64,000 bases of DNA from an uncultured bacterium (GTDB taxonomy: Bacteria; Cyanobacteriota; Vampirovibrionia; Gastranaerophilales; Gastranaerophilaceae): assembly GCA_902462155.1 (NCBI GenBank), contig CABQAQ010000003.1:124001-188000 (forward strand), in the 5' to 3' direction. Every line of letters begins with the position of its first letter. The stretch's first letter is position 1. The position numbers and the translations under genes were made by a program. Of the stretch, positions 33,530-43,478 are shown in pieces. The notes under the pieces are model-generated. The model was not told the origin of the DNA and did no database searches. It worked only from the letters and a program-made list of their open reading frames with translations.

Positions 33530-35536
33530 TTACAATAATACTTGTTTTTTTGTAATAGCAGCAAGAGAAGGATTAAGTAATCTTCTGCCAACTTGGTTGA
33601 ATTGAATGGATAGCAAGGTTTTATCACCATAGCTTATAATTTTTTCAATAACACCTTCACCATATTTAGGATGATAGATAAATTCTCCTTCATAAAACTT
33701 AACATTTTGTGTATTTTTATCAGTACTAATATTCGCTTGATAAATAGGAACTGTATTTTTTTTGTTATGAAATTTTGTAGAAGTATTCTCTTGAGGGACT
33801 AGATTTTCAAATTTGTTTTCTAAAGTGTTGACAATTAATTGATCCTCTTGTATAGGTAATTTTTGATTAGAGTTTGTTGTGTCATCATTTTTTTTAGGTA
33901 AGCCATCAATAATATCAAGCATTTCTTCATCGAGTTGTAAGTTCTCATCAATGTTGGTTTGAATTATAGATTTATTAACGTTATTATTATCACTATTCTC
34001 TTTATCGACAACAGTATCATTTTCAATTACGTTTGATTTAACTTCGAGATTAACAAGATGATCATCTGAGGAATTTTCAGAAGATGTTAATATACTTTTG
34101 GATGGATTTATAATAGTATCTTTTTTTTCAGAATAAATAATATCTGTTTTATTTAAATCATTAGTAGGCTTTATATTAGGATCATTATTTTCTTTAATGT
34201 TAGGATCAGAAGATCCAATTTTGTCAGTAGATGTTTTTTTAGCCACTGAACAAGGAGCTGTAAAAATTTTATCAATATCTTTTTGTATTTCTTCTTGAAC
34301 TATCTGTTGTTCTTTTAAATCAAGTTGTTCTAAATTAACTATGAATGGCAAAAAATAAGTATTTTGACCAAATATAATAAATTGATCAAAAAACAAATTA
34401 TGTAAAAATGTAGTATAAAACTCGCTATCTTTAATTGATTCCAGTGGTTTAAATAAAATCAAATTTTTAACATACTGTTTAATATTAAAAGAGCTGTTAA
34501 ATTTGTAATTTGATGTGATAATAGGTTTAAACGAAGTCTGAGAAAAGATTTTATCTATAGTATAATCATCGATAGAAAAATTATCTAAATTAATCAGAAA
34601 ATAGCAAGGATTTTTAACTAAACTAATAATAGTATTTAAAACTAAAGGATAAAATTTCTTGTCAATATCGGAGGCATTAACAACGGTAATGTCATTTGTT
34701 TCTATAGATTGATTTAATATATTAAAATCTTTTTTATCTTGTGCAAATAAGCCTTGGTATTTATATTTTAATAATTGATTTCTGAAAATAGCTAATTCGG
34801 GCATTTTATTTTGATTATATTCATCATCAATTACACTCTGTAAAGTTTCAAATGGTAAAAATCCTTGTTCAAGAGAGTTTACATAGTTTTTAAGTTCAAG
34901 AAGGATTCCTTCAATAATAGCTCTTTTTTCAATAGCACCGAGTTTCAGATCTTTGTTAATAAGAAAATCAAAAGCATCACAATTGAAGGGTAATCTGAAG
35001 TTATCCGAAAGCTTAAGAATATTTGCATATTTATAAATCGAAGAAGAGTGTTGATTATTGAAATCAAGAATTAAAACTTTTTTGTTTAAAGAACTTAAAT
35101 TATCAATAATATTATTTTCGATTTTTAATCTGTTTTCTATATTATCAGAACGTATATATAAACCGTTATCTATTAAATTAATGGGAGATTGAAAGAAAAA
35201 TTTATGGTCATTAAGTTTACCCCATAAAATATTAGAATTTTTATCTTTAATAAATTTAGAAGCTTGATAAGCTTCAAGAATAGTAATTTTAGCATCAATA
35301 CAAGGAATATAACCATTATAAGGAGCAAGATTACCTTCTTGATTAAAATTAAGAATAAACTTAATAATAGCATTATTAGATTTTTTATTATGGTTGGAAG
35401 ATTCAATCTGAATTACTTGAGCTAAAATTGTTTCATTTTGATCTTCAATAACTAGAAAATCTGCGATTTTAAGTGGGTAGTCTAAAATATTATAATTAAG
35501 TTTTGCATAATCATTTTTAATATCGATAAGTTCCAT
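33530..35536 (-). CDS. HAS-barrel/ATPase-like protein with a UvrD-type C-terminal tail
   Basis: It has 668 aa from the ATG at 35536; a TTG at 35557 is an alternative. The first 100 residues read like the beta-barrel of HerA-type ATPases (YPLKIADFLVIEDQNETILAQVIQI). A region with KVLILDFNNQHSS resembles the HerA DPHGEY strand, but I see no Walker A. Residues 430-610 are low-complexity (Asn, Asp, Ser and Lys). The last 55 (YEGEFIYHPKYGEGVIEKI) match the Tudor-like tail of UvrD/PcrA and CarD-type RNA polymerase-binding domains. It may be a transcription-coupled DNA factor. Family unknown. Confidence 0.6.
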   Translation of the reverse strand: MELIDIKNDYAKLNYNILDYPLKIADFLVIEDQNETILAQVIQIESSNHNKKSNNAIIKFILNFNQEGNLAPYNGYIPCIDAKITILEAYQASKFIKDKNSNILWGKLNDHKFFFQSPINLIDNGLYIRSDNIENRLKIENNIIDNLSSLNKKVLILDFNNQHSSSIYKYANILKLSDNFRLPFNCDAFDFLINKDLKLGAIEKRAIIEGILLELKNYVNSLEQGFLPFETLQSVIDDEYNQNKMPELAIFRNQLLKYKYQGLFAQDKKDFNILNQSIETNDITVVNASDIDKKFYPLVLNTIISLVKNPCYFLINLDNFSIDDYTIDKIFSQTSFKPIITSNYKFNSSFNIKQYVKNLILFKPLESIKDSEFYTTFLHNLFFDQFIIFGQNTYFLPFIVNLEQLDLKEQQIVQEEIQKDIDKIFTAPCSVAKKTSTDKIGSSDPNIKENNDPNIKPTNDLNKTDIIYSEKKDTIINPSKSILTSSENSSDDHLVNLEVKSNVIENDTVVDKENSDNNNVNKSIIQTNIDENLQLDEEMLDIIDGLPKKNDDTTNSNQKLPIQEDQLIVNTLENKFENLVPQENTSTKFHNKKNTVPIYQANISTDKNTQNVKFYEGEFIYHPKYGEGVIEKIISYGDKTLLSIQFNQVGRRLLNPSLAAITKKQVLL

Positions 35537-35684
35537 AATCCAAACTCTTTTTTCCAAAAAAATACCTTAATTAATTTTATTATAAACTAAATTAAGAATA
35601 AAATTCAATTTAAAATAAAAAAGAAGAGAATAATAAAAGAATGTTCTGGTAAATAAATAAAATTTAAAGTAAAATAAAGAAGGA

Positions 35685-36497
35685 ATGAATAAACAGATAA
35701 AAATGACTTTAAAAGATACAGCAACATACCATTTATATGTACTGATATCAAAGCAAATAAATGAGTTTTTGAATACTATTGGAATGATAGGAAAGCAGTT
35801 ATATATATCGTTGTTGTATATAATAAAAATGCAAATAAATATAAAGCAAGTAGTAGTGCAAGCATCAAGATTTGGATTTGATTCATTACCAATAACAATA
35901 GCAATAGTATCAATGACAACAGTAATAATATCAATGCAAGTTGCTCCTGAAATGGTAAAACAAGGAGGAGAAAATTATGTTGGAATGCTAATAGCAATGG
36001 TAATGGTAAGGGAATTAGCAGATATAATGGCAGGCTTTGCAATAATCTCCATGATAGGTTCAGCATTTGCTTCAGAGGTAGCAACGATGAAGGTAACGGA
36101 GCAGATAGATGCAATGAAATCGTTAAAAGTAGATCCAATAAAATATTTATTTGTTCCAAGATTGTTAGCAGGTTTTATAATGATGCCATTTGTAGTGATA
36201 ATAGACTCATTTGTAGGATTAGTTTTTGGAGGAATAACAGCAACAAGCTTGGCATCAATAAGTATGCTAAATTATATAGAATCAATATGGCACGGACTAG
36301 TAGTCAAAGATATATTTATAGCATTATTAAAAGCATCAGTATTTGGATTTGCAATAGTATTAGTAAGTCTATCCTGTGGATTAAATGCATCGGGTGGAGC
36401 AAAAGGTGTAGGGATAGCAACTACAAGAGCTGTTGTATGGTCATTTATAACAATTACAATTATAGATTATATTTTTGCTTTAATATTTTATTTTTAA
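35685..36497 (+). CDS. mlaE: MlaE-type permease of a lipid ABC transporter
   Basis: This is the inner-membrane subunit of the MCE transport system that moves phospholipids between membranes. It has five or six membrane spans. The conserved VRELADIMAGFAIISMIGSAFASEVA segment and MKVTEQIDAMKSLKVDP (the coupling helix to the ATPase) are diagnostic. Its 270 aa are normal. TAAAAT lies nine bases before the ATG. It is followed by mlaF and mlaD, then lpxK. The order is consistent with an outer-membrane lipid operon. Confidence 0.95.
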   Translation: MNKQIKMTLKDTATYHLYVLISKQINEFLNTIGMIGKQLYISLLYIIKMQINIKQVVVQASRFGFDSLPITIAIVSMTTVIISMQVAPEMVKQGGENYVGMLIAMVMVRELADIMAGFAIISMIGSAFASEVATMKVTEQIDAMKSLKVDPIKYLFVPRLLAGFIMMPFVVIIDSFVGLVFGGITATSLASISMLNYIESIWHGLVVKDIFIALLKASVFGFAIVLVSLSCGLNASGGAKGVGIATTRAVVWSFITITIIDYIFALIFYF

Positions 36498-36512
36498 AAA
36501 GGATATTTTAAA

Positions 36513-37241
36513 ATGAGTGTGAAAGTTGAAAATTTAACAAAAAAATTTGATGATAAAAAAATACTTGATGATATTTCATTTGAAGTAAAAGATGGGGAAT
36601 CATTAGCTATTGTCGGATTTAGTGGTTCAGGAAAGAGTACGATATTAAAAATAATAGCAAAATTACTAACAGCAGATTCAGGTAAAATAGAATTATCAGA
36701 AGGTGATGTCGCTATGGTATTTCAATATTCGGCTTTATTTGATTCATTAAATGTTTATGACAATATAGTCTTTTCATTAACTGAACGACCGGAATTTAAA
36801 AAGAAATATAAGAAGAAAGAAGATCTTGATCAAATAGTAAAAGAGAAATTAAAATTAGTAGGCTTAGAAGGTATAGAGAACAAATATCCACACGAGTTAT
36901 CAGGCGGAATGCAGAAGCGAGTAAGTTTTGCAAGAGCAATAGTTACAAATCCAATAACAATTTTATATGATGAACCTACAGCAGGTTTAGATCCGGTATC
37001 ATCAACGATAATAGAGAATTATATAGTAAGATTAAAAAATGAATTAAATGCCTCGTGTATAGTAGTAACTCACCAGATGTCAACAATACAGAGGTGTACG
37101 GATAAAGTAATAATGCTATATGATGGAAAAATAGTATTTCAAGGGACACCAAGTGAGATGCTAAATACAGATAATCCGTATGCAAAACAATTTGTAACAG
37201 CAAGTATTGATGGCCCAATGAAATTAAATATTTCATCTTAA
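36513..37241 (+). CDS. mlaF: MlaF-type ATPase of a lipid ABC transporter
   Basis: It energises MlaE. The Walker A GFSGSGKST is at 35-43, then VAMVFQYSALFDSL (Q loop), LSGGMQKR signature, ILYDEPTAGLD Walker B and VVTHQ switch. Its 242 aa are typical. AAAGGA precedes the ATG, 15 bases after mlaE. Confidence 0.96.
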   Translation: MSVKVENLTKKFDDKKILDDISFEVKDGESLAIVGFSGSGKSTILKIIAKLLTADSGKIELSEGDVAMVFQYSALFDSLNVYDNIVFSLTERPEFKKKYKKKEDLDQIVKEKLKLVGLEGIENKYPHELSGGMQKRVSFARAIVTNPITILYDEPTAGLDPVSSTIIENYIVRLKNELNASCIVVTHQMSTIQRCTDKVIMLYDGKIVFQGTPSEMLNTDNPYAKQFVTASIDGPMKLNISS

Positions 37242-37299
37242 TTTATTTTATTATATAATGTTAAATAAAGATATATAAAAAGGATTATAATATAAAGAA

Positions 37300-38679
37300 A
37301 TGAGATTTTCATCATCATTTAAAGTAGGACTCTTAACATTAATATCATTAATCATATTGGTTTTTAGTATACTATGGATAAAAGGTAGAGCCTTATCAGC
37401 AGGAGAAAGAATAACAATTCAATTTAAGGACGTAAATGGTATGCGACCTGGTTCCGGAGTCCAATTAATGGGCTTTAGAGTAGGCCAAGTAGAAGAAATT
37501 ACTCCTGTTTTAAATAATGAAAAAAGTTTTATAAATGTGAAATTTGTAATTACAGAAAAGGATATACAGATTCCGGATGCTTCAATAATATCAATACAGC
37601 AGTCAGGATTGATAGGAGAACAATTTTTAGAAATTACCCCACCGATTGAAAGATTTATTTATTTACCGGCAAAAAATACAGATAAACAGATTCTGCACGC
37701 AAAAGATTCTGTTATGATGACTTTAAGTGATAAATTGTATAAAGTAGGTGTGATTAAGGATATAAAGTTAGTAAAAACAGATACTATACCATTAAATTTT
37801 TCTAAAAAGATCAAAACAAAAGATGCATATAAGATAGGTTATATTATTAATTTACCGGGACTTATATTAAAAGAAGAAGATCTTCAAGGAGATATTATAT
37901 TAAGTTCAAACGGTATAGAAAATGATGAAGTATTAAATTTAAAATATGCAAATGGTCAAGTACTAGAATATCCTATAAGTGATTCTAAATATACGATTAT
38001 AGAACCTTTAAGGCTTTCTGATTTTATGGAATTACAATATAAAGCAGCTGAATCGTTGTTTGAAACAAATGAAAAAATAAGTTCAATATTATCAGATCAA
38101 GTAATAGCAGATCTTCAGGAATCTGCAATGAACTTAAGGATTCTAACTTGTTCAGCGAATACTACTTTAGAAAAGGCACAAGTTCTAATAGATTCATCTC
38201 GTGAAGATTTAGATGAACTTATGAAAATTGCAAATAGATTATCAGATAAAATGATCATATTAACAGATAATATTAATAATATAGTAGGAGATGAGGAATT
38301 TAAAACATCATTAAGGTCTACTATGAGTAATGTAGATAGATTGTCTTGCAATATAAATAATATTCTGGAAGATCAACTTGTAAAAGATACATTAAAAGAT
38401 ATTAATGTAACAAGTAAAAATTTAGCACAGATATCAAGCTATATTAATGATGCTACTCAAGATGCAAAATTAAAAGATTCTATACAGAAAACAGTGACAA
38501 AATTTAATATAGCATTAGATAAATTAGCAATTACCCTTGAAACAGTAAATGATTTAACAGTAAATGAGAAAGATACAATAAAATGTACATTAGTAAATGC
38601 AAATAAGACAGCTAGTAATTTAAGGAAATTTTCAGAAAAGTTAAATAAAAGATTTTTACTTTTTAGATTATTATTTTAA
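37300..38679 (+). CDS. mlaD: MCE-domain protein MlaD
   Basis: This is the periplasmic, membrane-anchored lipid-shuttling subunit. A single N-terminal membrane helix (residues 8-26) is followed by an MCE domain (37-115: GMRPGSGVQLMGFRVGQVEEI). A long helical C-terminal part of about 340 residues contains repeated DNIN/DVNR-type units that could form the needle or tunnel. It has 459 aa, longer than E. coli MlaD but usual for cyanobacterial and chloroplast TGD2-like forms. TATAAT lies eight bases before the ATG, so it may also have a separate leaderless mRNA. Confidence 0.93.
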   Translation: MRFSSSFKVGLLTLISLIILVFSILWIKGRALSAGERITIQFKDVNGMRPGSGVQLMGFRVGQVEEITPVLNNEKSFINVKFVITEKDIQIPDASIISIQQSGLIGEQFLEITPPIERFIYLPAKNTDKQILHAKDSVMMTLSDKLYKVGVIKDIKLVKTDTIPLNFSKKIKTKDAYKIGYIINLPGLILKEEDLQGDIILSSNGIENDEVLNLKYANGQVLEYPISDSKYTIIEPLRLSDFMELQYKAAESLFETNEKISSILSDQVIADLQESAMNLRILTCSANTTLEKAQVLIDSSREDLDELMKIANRLSDKMIILTDNINNIVGDEEFKTSLRSTMSNVDRLSCNINNILEDQLVKDTLKDINVTSKNLAQISSYINDATQDAKLKDSIQKTVTKFNIALDKLAITLETVNDLTVNEKDTIKCTLVNANKTASNLRKFSEKLNKRFLLFRLLF

Positions 38680-38684
38680 TTAAA

Positions 38685-39749
38685 ATGAAACAATATATAT
38701 CTAAATTTCATTATAAGAGGAAGTATAATATAATAGAGCATATAATAAAAGGTATGCTATATATTCCATCGTGTGTATATGGACTTATATCAAAAGTACG
38801 GAATTTATTATATGATTATGGGATATTAAGAAGTGAAAGAGTAAATGCAAAAGTAATATCGATAGGGAATTTAACAACAGGTGGAACAGGAAAGACACCT
38901 ATTACTGGAATGATAGCAGATTATTTAGCCCAAAGTGGAGATAATTATAAGGTTGGGATTATATCAAGAGGATATGGAGGTAAATTACCAAAAGATAGAG
39001 TAAATTTGATATCGGATGGGAGTCAAGTTTATTATGGGGTAAAAGAGGCTGGAGATGAACCGTATTTACTGACAAAGATGTCAAAAAAAGCTATTGTTTT
39101 AACTTGTGCAAATAGAGTAATGGCTACAAAAGAAGCTATTAATAAATATGGATGTTCAATAATATTATTAGATGATTGTTTTCAACATAGAAAGATAAAT
39201 AGAGATATAGATATTATAGTAATAGATAGTGAAAAAAAATTAGGAAATGGCTGTCTTTTGCCTCAAGGTCCATTAAGAGAAGAAGAATGTAATATAAAGA
39301 GAGCAGATAAAATTATTATAGTAAATAAGAATAATGATATAGTTGATTTAATAAAATATAGGAACTATATAGAAGAAAAGTATAAAAAGCCAACAATAGT
39401 CTGTAATATGGACGTTGACAAAATCGTATCGATAGACAATAAAAAAGAGTTGCCAAGTATTGCAAATAATTCAGATATATATGCTTTTAGTGCAATAGGT
39501 CAACCGGAACAATTTTATGGTTACTTAGAAAAAAGATTTAAGCTTATAGGGAAAAAATCATTTGAGGATCATCATTTATATAGCCAAAAAGATATAGATG
39601 ACATAAATAATGAGGCAAAAAAAATAAAAGCAAAGTATTTAATAACAACAGAAAAAGATGCGGTAAAATTATTAAAGTATAAATCAGATATTGAGATATT
39701 TGTATTAAAATTAAAACCTAATTTAGATATAAAGAAATTATTAAGCTAG
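38685..39749 (+). CDS. lpxK: Tetraacyldisaccharide 4'-kinase
   Basis: It phosphorylates the lipid A precursor at the 4' position. It has a membrane-associated N terminus and the P-loop GNLTTGGTGKTP (about 61-72), with RGYGG, GDEPYLL and DDCFQHRKI as further family motifs. It has 354 aa. It begins five bases after mlaD without a Shine-Dalgarno, so translational coupling is likely. The gene is strong evidence of a lipid A-bearing outer membrane. Confidence 0.95.
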   Translation: MKQYISKFHYKRKYNIIEHIIKGMLYIPSCVYGLISKVRNLLYDYGILRSERVNAKVISIGNLTTGGTGKTPITGMIADYLAQSGDNYKVGIISRGYGGKLPKDRVNLISDGSQVYYGVKEAGDEPYLLTKMSKKAIVLTCANRVMATKEAINKYGCSIILLDDCFQHRKINRDIDIIVIDSEKKLGNGCLLPQGPLREEECNIKRADKIIIVNKNNDIVDLIKYRNYIEEKYKKPTIVCNMDVDKIVSIDNKKELPSIANNSDIYAFSAIGQPEQFYGYLEKRFKLIGKKSFEDHHLYSQKDIDDINNEAKKIKAKYLITTEKDAVKLLKYKSDIEIFVLKLKPNLDIKKLLS

Positions 39750-39754
39750 AAGAT

Positions 39755-41023
39755 TTAATAATAGTTAATCTTTAGATATTTACCATAGGAACTAATATCA
39801 AAATTTTGTTTAGTTAAAGATAAAAGTTTAGTTTGAATGCCATCTGTATCAATACTCCAAGCACCTAAAAATTTAGGAGTTTCTCCTGTATAAGCATAAG
39901 CTAAAACAATAATTCTATTATTATTATGGAAACTAAAACCAAGAGGAAAAATATCCCAACGATAATCCTCTAAATCCAGATTATTCTTTTCTTTCCAAAA
40001 ATATTTAATAGCTTCTCGAACTTCATCTAAGCGTTTTAATCTCATTTTGTTAAAATCGTAAATCCATAAGTTAGTTTGCCATAGTCCATCGGTTTTATAA
40101 GCAATTTTTTCTTTAAAAGCCACAATAGAATTATCATAATTAAAATCAATAGGAGTAAAAGTAGATTGAATAAATTTCTCAATATTATACATCCCACTTT
40201 GAGCAATTATATTAGTATTAGTAATATAAGATTTTAAAATACGATCTTTTTTATTTAAACTTGTATCAAGAGTAATATAAAAAATTTCTGAATTAACCTG
40301 ATTATGATTATCAAATTTATACACACGTGAAAATACAAGTAGCTTAAAATCAGAAGAAACTAAAGCCGGAGATTTAACTTCTTTATCTATATCAATTTTA
40401 GTTAAATCAATTTCTCTTGAGCCTGGAGGGTCATTAAATTTTTCAATAGTAAAGTAAGGAGAAGGTAAATTAAGAATTTTTTCGTCTAATTTATCTTTAG
40501 CCTTTTTAGGTGTTTCAATCCGTTTATCAATACTTTTAATATCTCGAGCCATATTATTGTAATCATCAACAGTCTGAGGTTGATTATTTTCAAGTTCGGC
40601 TAATTTAAATGCTTCCCAAGAAGAGATTTTTTTACCTTTTTTAGCATATTCTTTTTTTAGAACTTTAGCCCGAGCTTTATTTTTTTGTTTTCTGGTTTTA
40701 GGTTCAAATTTTTTTTTAATAAATAATGTTACTTTATTATTAGTAATTTTAGAAGGAGTATGGTTAGGTGTATTAACAGAAGAATTTAAGTTAAAAATAT
40801 TAAAGAAATTATTCTTTTTATCACGCAAGTTTTTGTCTTGAATAAGAGGAATGTTTTTAAATTCAATAGATTGGTTATAAGTATTTTCAAGATTTTTATA
40901 TTTTTGATCAAAAGAATTTATTTGACCAGGAATAGCAAATATAGGCAAAGTATGAAAAAAATAAAATAAAATAAAAACGACTTTTATAAAAATGCCAAAA
41001 TAAAGACATTTTTTGTTAAACAT
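39755..41023 (-). CDS. Exported protein of unknown function, beta-propeller-like
   Basis: It has 422 aa. Residues 10-31 form a hydrophobic signal or anchor with a possible cleavage after the AIPG region. Residues 60-160 are basic and helical. The C-terminal 220 residues alternate strands with NLWIYDFNKMRLKRLD and LGAWSIDTDGIQTKLL, a TolB/WD-like pattern. It starts three bases after the response regulator, on the same strand, so it may belong to the same operon. No family is recognised. Confidence 0.7.
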   Translation of the reverse strand: MFNKKCLYFGIFIKVVFILFYFFHTLPIFAIPGQINSFDQKYKNLENTYNQSIEFKNIPLIQDKNLRDKKNNFFNIFNLNSSVNTPNHTPSKITNNKVTLFIKKKFEPKTRKQKNKARAKVLKKEYAKKGKKISSWEAFKLAELENNQPQTVDDYNNMARDIKSIDKRIETPKKAKDKLDEKILNLPSPYFTIEKFNDPPGSREIDLTKIDIDKEVKSPALVSSDFKLLVFSRVYKFDNHNQVNSEIFYITLDTSLNKKDRILKSYITNTNIIAQSGMYNIEKFIQSTFTPIDFNYDNSIVAFKEKIAYKTDGLWQTNLWIYDFNKMRLKRLDEVREAIKYFWKEKNNLDLEDYRWDIFPLGFSFHNNNRIIVLAYAYTGETPKFLGAWSIDTDGIQTKLLSLTKQNFDISSYGKYLKINYY

Positions 41024-41026
41024 AAT

Positions 41027-41710
41027 TTAAACAAGACCTTCTTTCATAGCACATACAGCAGCTTTTGTTCTATCTTTTACGTATAGTTTTTGAAGAATAC
41101 TATGAACGTGAGCTTTAGCTGTTGAACGAGTAATAACAAGTTTTTTAGCAATTTCCGGATTATTATAGCCATTAACAATTAAAGCTAAAACTTCTAACTC
41201 TCGTTCAGTAAGTCCAAAAGAATTTTTAGAGGCAGCCTTATTATAAGATTTATTAACATTATTAGTAGGTAAATCATTATTTTGAACTTTTTGCTTTTGA
41301 ATACTAGATAAAACAAGTTTAGCAATTCCAGGGTCAAGCCAAGCAGCACCATCATAAACACAGTTTATAGCATTAATAACCTGATCAGGATTAGCGCCTT
41401 TCATAATATATCCATCGGCACCGGCTTGTAAGGCATCAAAAACGTCATCTTCACTATCTCTAGAAGTAAATATAAGTATTTTACAATCTTGAAAAGACTC
41501 TTTAATTAACCTTGTGGATTCTATACCATCAAGTTGAGGTAATCCAATATCCATAAGAATAACATCCGGTTTAAGTTTCAAAGCTAAATCCACACCATCA
41601 CGACCATTATCAGCTTGTGCAATTAATTTAATGTTAGTCGCTTTTTCTAAAATAATTTCTAATCCCATTCGTACCATCTGGTGATCTTCAACTAATAAAA
41701 CTTTTATCAT
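41027..41710 (-). CDS. NarL/LuxR-type response regulator
   Basis: A receiver with phospho-acceptor Asp54 (ILMDIGLP) and a LuxR-type helix-turn-helix (LTERELEVLALIVNGYNNPEIAKKL, about residues 165-190) form 227 aa. Its start shares one base with the stop of the hybrid kinase, so the two are a cognate pair. The third gene of the set is the exported protein just downstream. Confidence 0.95.
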   Translation of the reverse strand: MIKVLLVEDHQMVRMGLEIILEKATNIKLIAQADNGRDGVDLALKLKPDVILMDIGLPQLDGIESTRLIKESFQDCKILIFTSRDSEDDVFDALQAGADGYIMKGANPDQVINAINCVYDGAAWLDPGIAKLVLSSIQKQKVQNNDLPTNNVNKSYNKAASKNSFGLTERELEVLALIVNGYNNPEIAKKLVITRSTAKAHVHSILQKLYVKDRTKAAVCAMKEGLV

Positions 41711-43320
41711 TATTTAAAATCCTTTGCCACACTATGAAGTAATGTATTTTTATCAAGAATATTATTATCATTATCCTCTACTATAGAATGTTTTAGAATA
41801 AAAGAGAAAGTACTACCTTGCATATTGTTAGATTCTACCCAGATTTTGCCTTCGTGAGCTTCAATAATTTGTCTGGATAAATAAAGTCCTAAACCAACAC
41901 CAGTGCTTCTTTTTTTACTGGTACCTTGAGAGAATCGTTTAAACATTTTTGGTATATCACAGCTTGGAATACCTTGTCCGTTATCTTTTACTGATATTTG
42001 GATAGTATCATCATAAATAGAGGATGATAATTCTACCATACCATTTTCACTAGAAGTATATTTAATAGCATTACCGCACAGATTAATTATAACACGTCGT
42101 AACTCATTTCTATCGGCAAAGATATTAATATTCTCTGTTGATGAAGTTATCAATGAGAATTTTATATTCTTTTGTAAAGCTAATGATTGTATTTCATTAG
42201 CACATTGTTCAAGAAACTCATTTAAGTTAAAAGAAGTTTTAGCAAGATTCAATTTACCTGATTCATATCTATATACTTCAAGAAGAGCATTTACAAGACC
42301 GAGCATATCCTCGTTACTTATTTTCATAGTTTTTAAAAACTTAAGTTGTTTATCAGATAAATTACCTAAAGTACCATCAATAAAATACTGTAAGGTTTGA
42401 ATAGCTGCAAGTAATGGTGTTCTAAGATCATGTGTTAAAGTAGCAATAAAATCATCACGTAATCTTTCCATTTCTTTTTGAGCAGATATATTTCTTATGA
42501 CACCTACAAAGTTAATTTTGGCTTGATTTATTATAGGAGCAAAGCTAATTTCAAGAGGTATTTTATGATTATTTATAAGATTAATTGTATAAAAATCAGA
42601 CAGAAACACATCTTTATCTGATTTTAGACAAGAAAGAATATCTAAACTTTTATCTGAGTTAACAAATTTTTGTATATTCTGACTTAAGATAAGATTTAAG
42701 CCAAGTCCGAGTAAGTTTTCAAAGGCAAAGTTTGCACTTTCAATATAACCTTGTTCATCAATAAGAACAATACCATCGGCACAATTATCAATAATGGCCT
42801 TAAGTTTTTGGTTTATTTGATCTAAGTCTAAGGTACGTTCTTTTACTTGATTTTCAAGTGAAACAGAATACTTTTTCAATTGTTCTTTAGCCAGTTCTAA
42901 TTCTGTAACTTTTTGTTTTAATTGAGATACAAGATCAGATTTTTCAATAGCATTTTTGATATTTATAATCAAATCATTATTATCCCAAGGTTTTTCGATA
43001 TATCGGTACAGACCTAATTCATTAATAGCTCTTATAGCATTTTCTTTATCAGCATATCCTGTTAGAAGGATCAAACTAATTTCGTCATTATACATATTTT
43101 TAACTTTAGATAGAAAATCAATACCATTAATTTCAGGCATAAGAAAGTCTGATATAACGACTTTAGGTTTATTAGATTCTATGAATTTAAGCGCTTCAAA
43201 AGGATTATTAAAATATACTACACCTTTAATTTCTTCCAGTTCAAATAAATTTTTTAAAGATGATATAACAATATTATCATCATCAACTATGACTATATTA
43301 GTATGTGTAGAATCCATCAT
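41710..43320 (-). CDS. Hybrid histidine kinase with N-terminal receiver and PAS domain
   Basis: It has 536 aa and no membrane span. The order is receiver (1-128, Asp58), coiled-coil, PAS (170-280, IIDNCADGIVLIDEQGYIESANFAF), HisKA with His297 (ATLTHDLRTPL), then HATPase (NLCGNAIKYT, DNGQGIP, GVGLGLYLS). A receiver at the N terminus means it takes input from another kinase. It is joined to the NarL-type regulator. Confidence 0.93.
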   Translation of the reverse strand: MMDSTHTNIVIVDDDNIVISSLKNLFELEEIKGVVYFNNPFEALKFIESNKPKVVISDFLMPEINGIDFLSKVKNMYNDEISLILLTGYADKENAIRAINELGLYRYIEKPWDNNDLIINIKNAIEKSDLVSQLKQKVTELELAKEQLKKYSVSLENQVKERTLDLDQINQKLKAIIDNCADGIVLIDEQGYIESANFAFENLLGLGLNLILSQNIQKFVNSDKSLDILSCLKSDKDVFLSDFYTINLINNHKIPLEISFAPIINQAKINFVGVIRNISAQKEMERLRDDFIATLTHDLRTPLLAAIQTLQYFIDGTLGNLSDKQLKFLKTMKISNEDMLGLVNALLEVYRYESGKLNLAKTSFNLNEFLEQCANEIQSLALQKNIKFSLITSSTENINIFADRNELRRVIINLCGNAIKYTSSENGMVELSSSIYDDTIQISVKDNGQGIPSCDIPKMFKRFSQGTSKKRSTGVGLGLYLSRQIIEAHEGKIWVESNNMQGSTFSFILKHSIVEDNDNNILDKNTLLHSVAKDFK

Positions 43321-43414
43321 AAAAAATAAATAAAATCCTTTCTTTTAAAATTTTAGCTTATAAACGATAAAGAAACAAATTATTAATAAAATTTAACCAA
43401 ATAATAGAAAGGAT

Positions 43415-43441
43415 TAAAGTTTAAGAAAAAAATGCCGTAAT
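43415..43441 (+). promoter_or_regulatory. Second sigma28-type promoter
   Basis: TAAAGTTT (43415-43422), 11 nt, GCCGTAAT (43434-43441). The -35 and spacer are identical to the site at 32481 and the -10 keeps GCCG. Initiation near 43448 is about 30 bases before the ATG at 43479. Confidence 0.6.
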
Positions 43442-43478
43442 AATTAATAAAATTAGCAAAAGGGGATGTGAACAAAAG

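Noticed and set aside
43334..43419. Inverted repeat AATCCTTTCT/AGAAAGGATT
   Set aside because: The 10-bp arms are about 65 bp apart; one arm is likely just the ribosome site of the hybrid kinase, so no structure is claimed.
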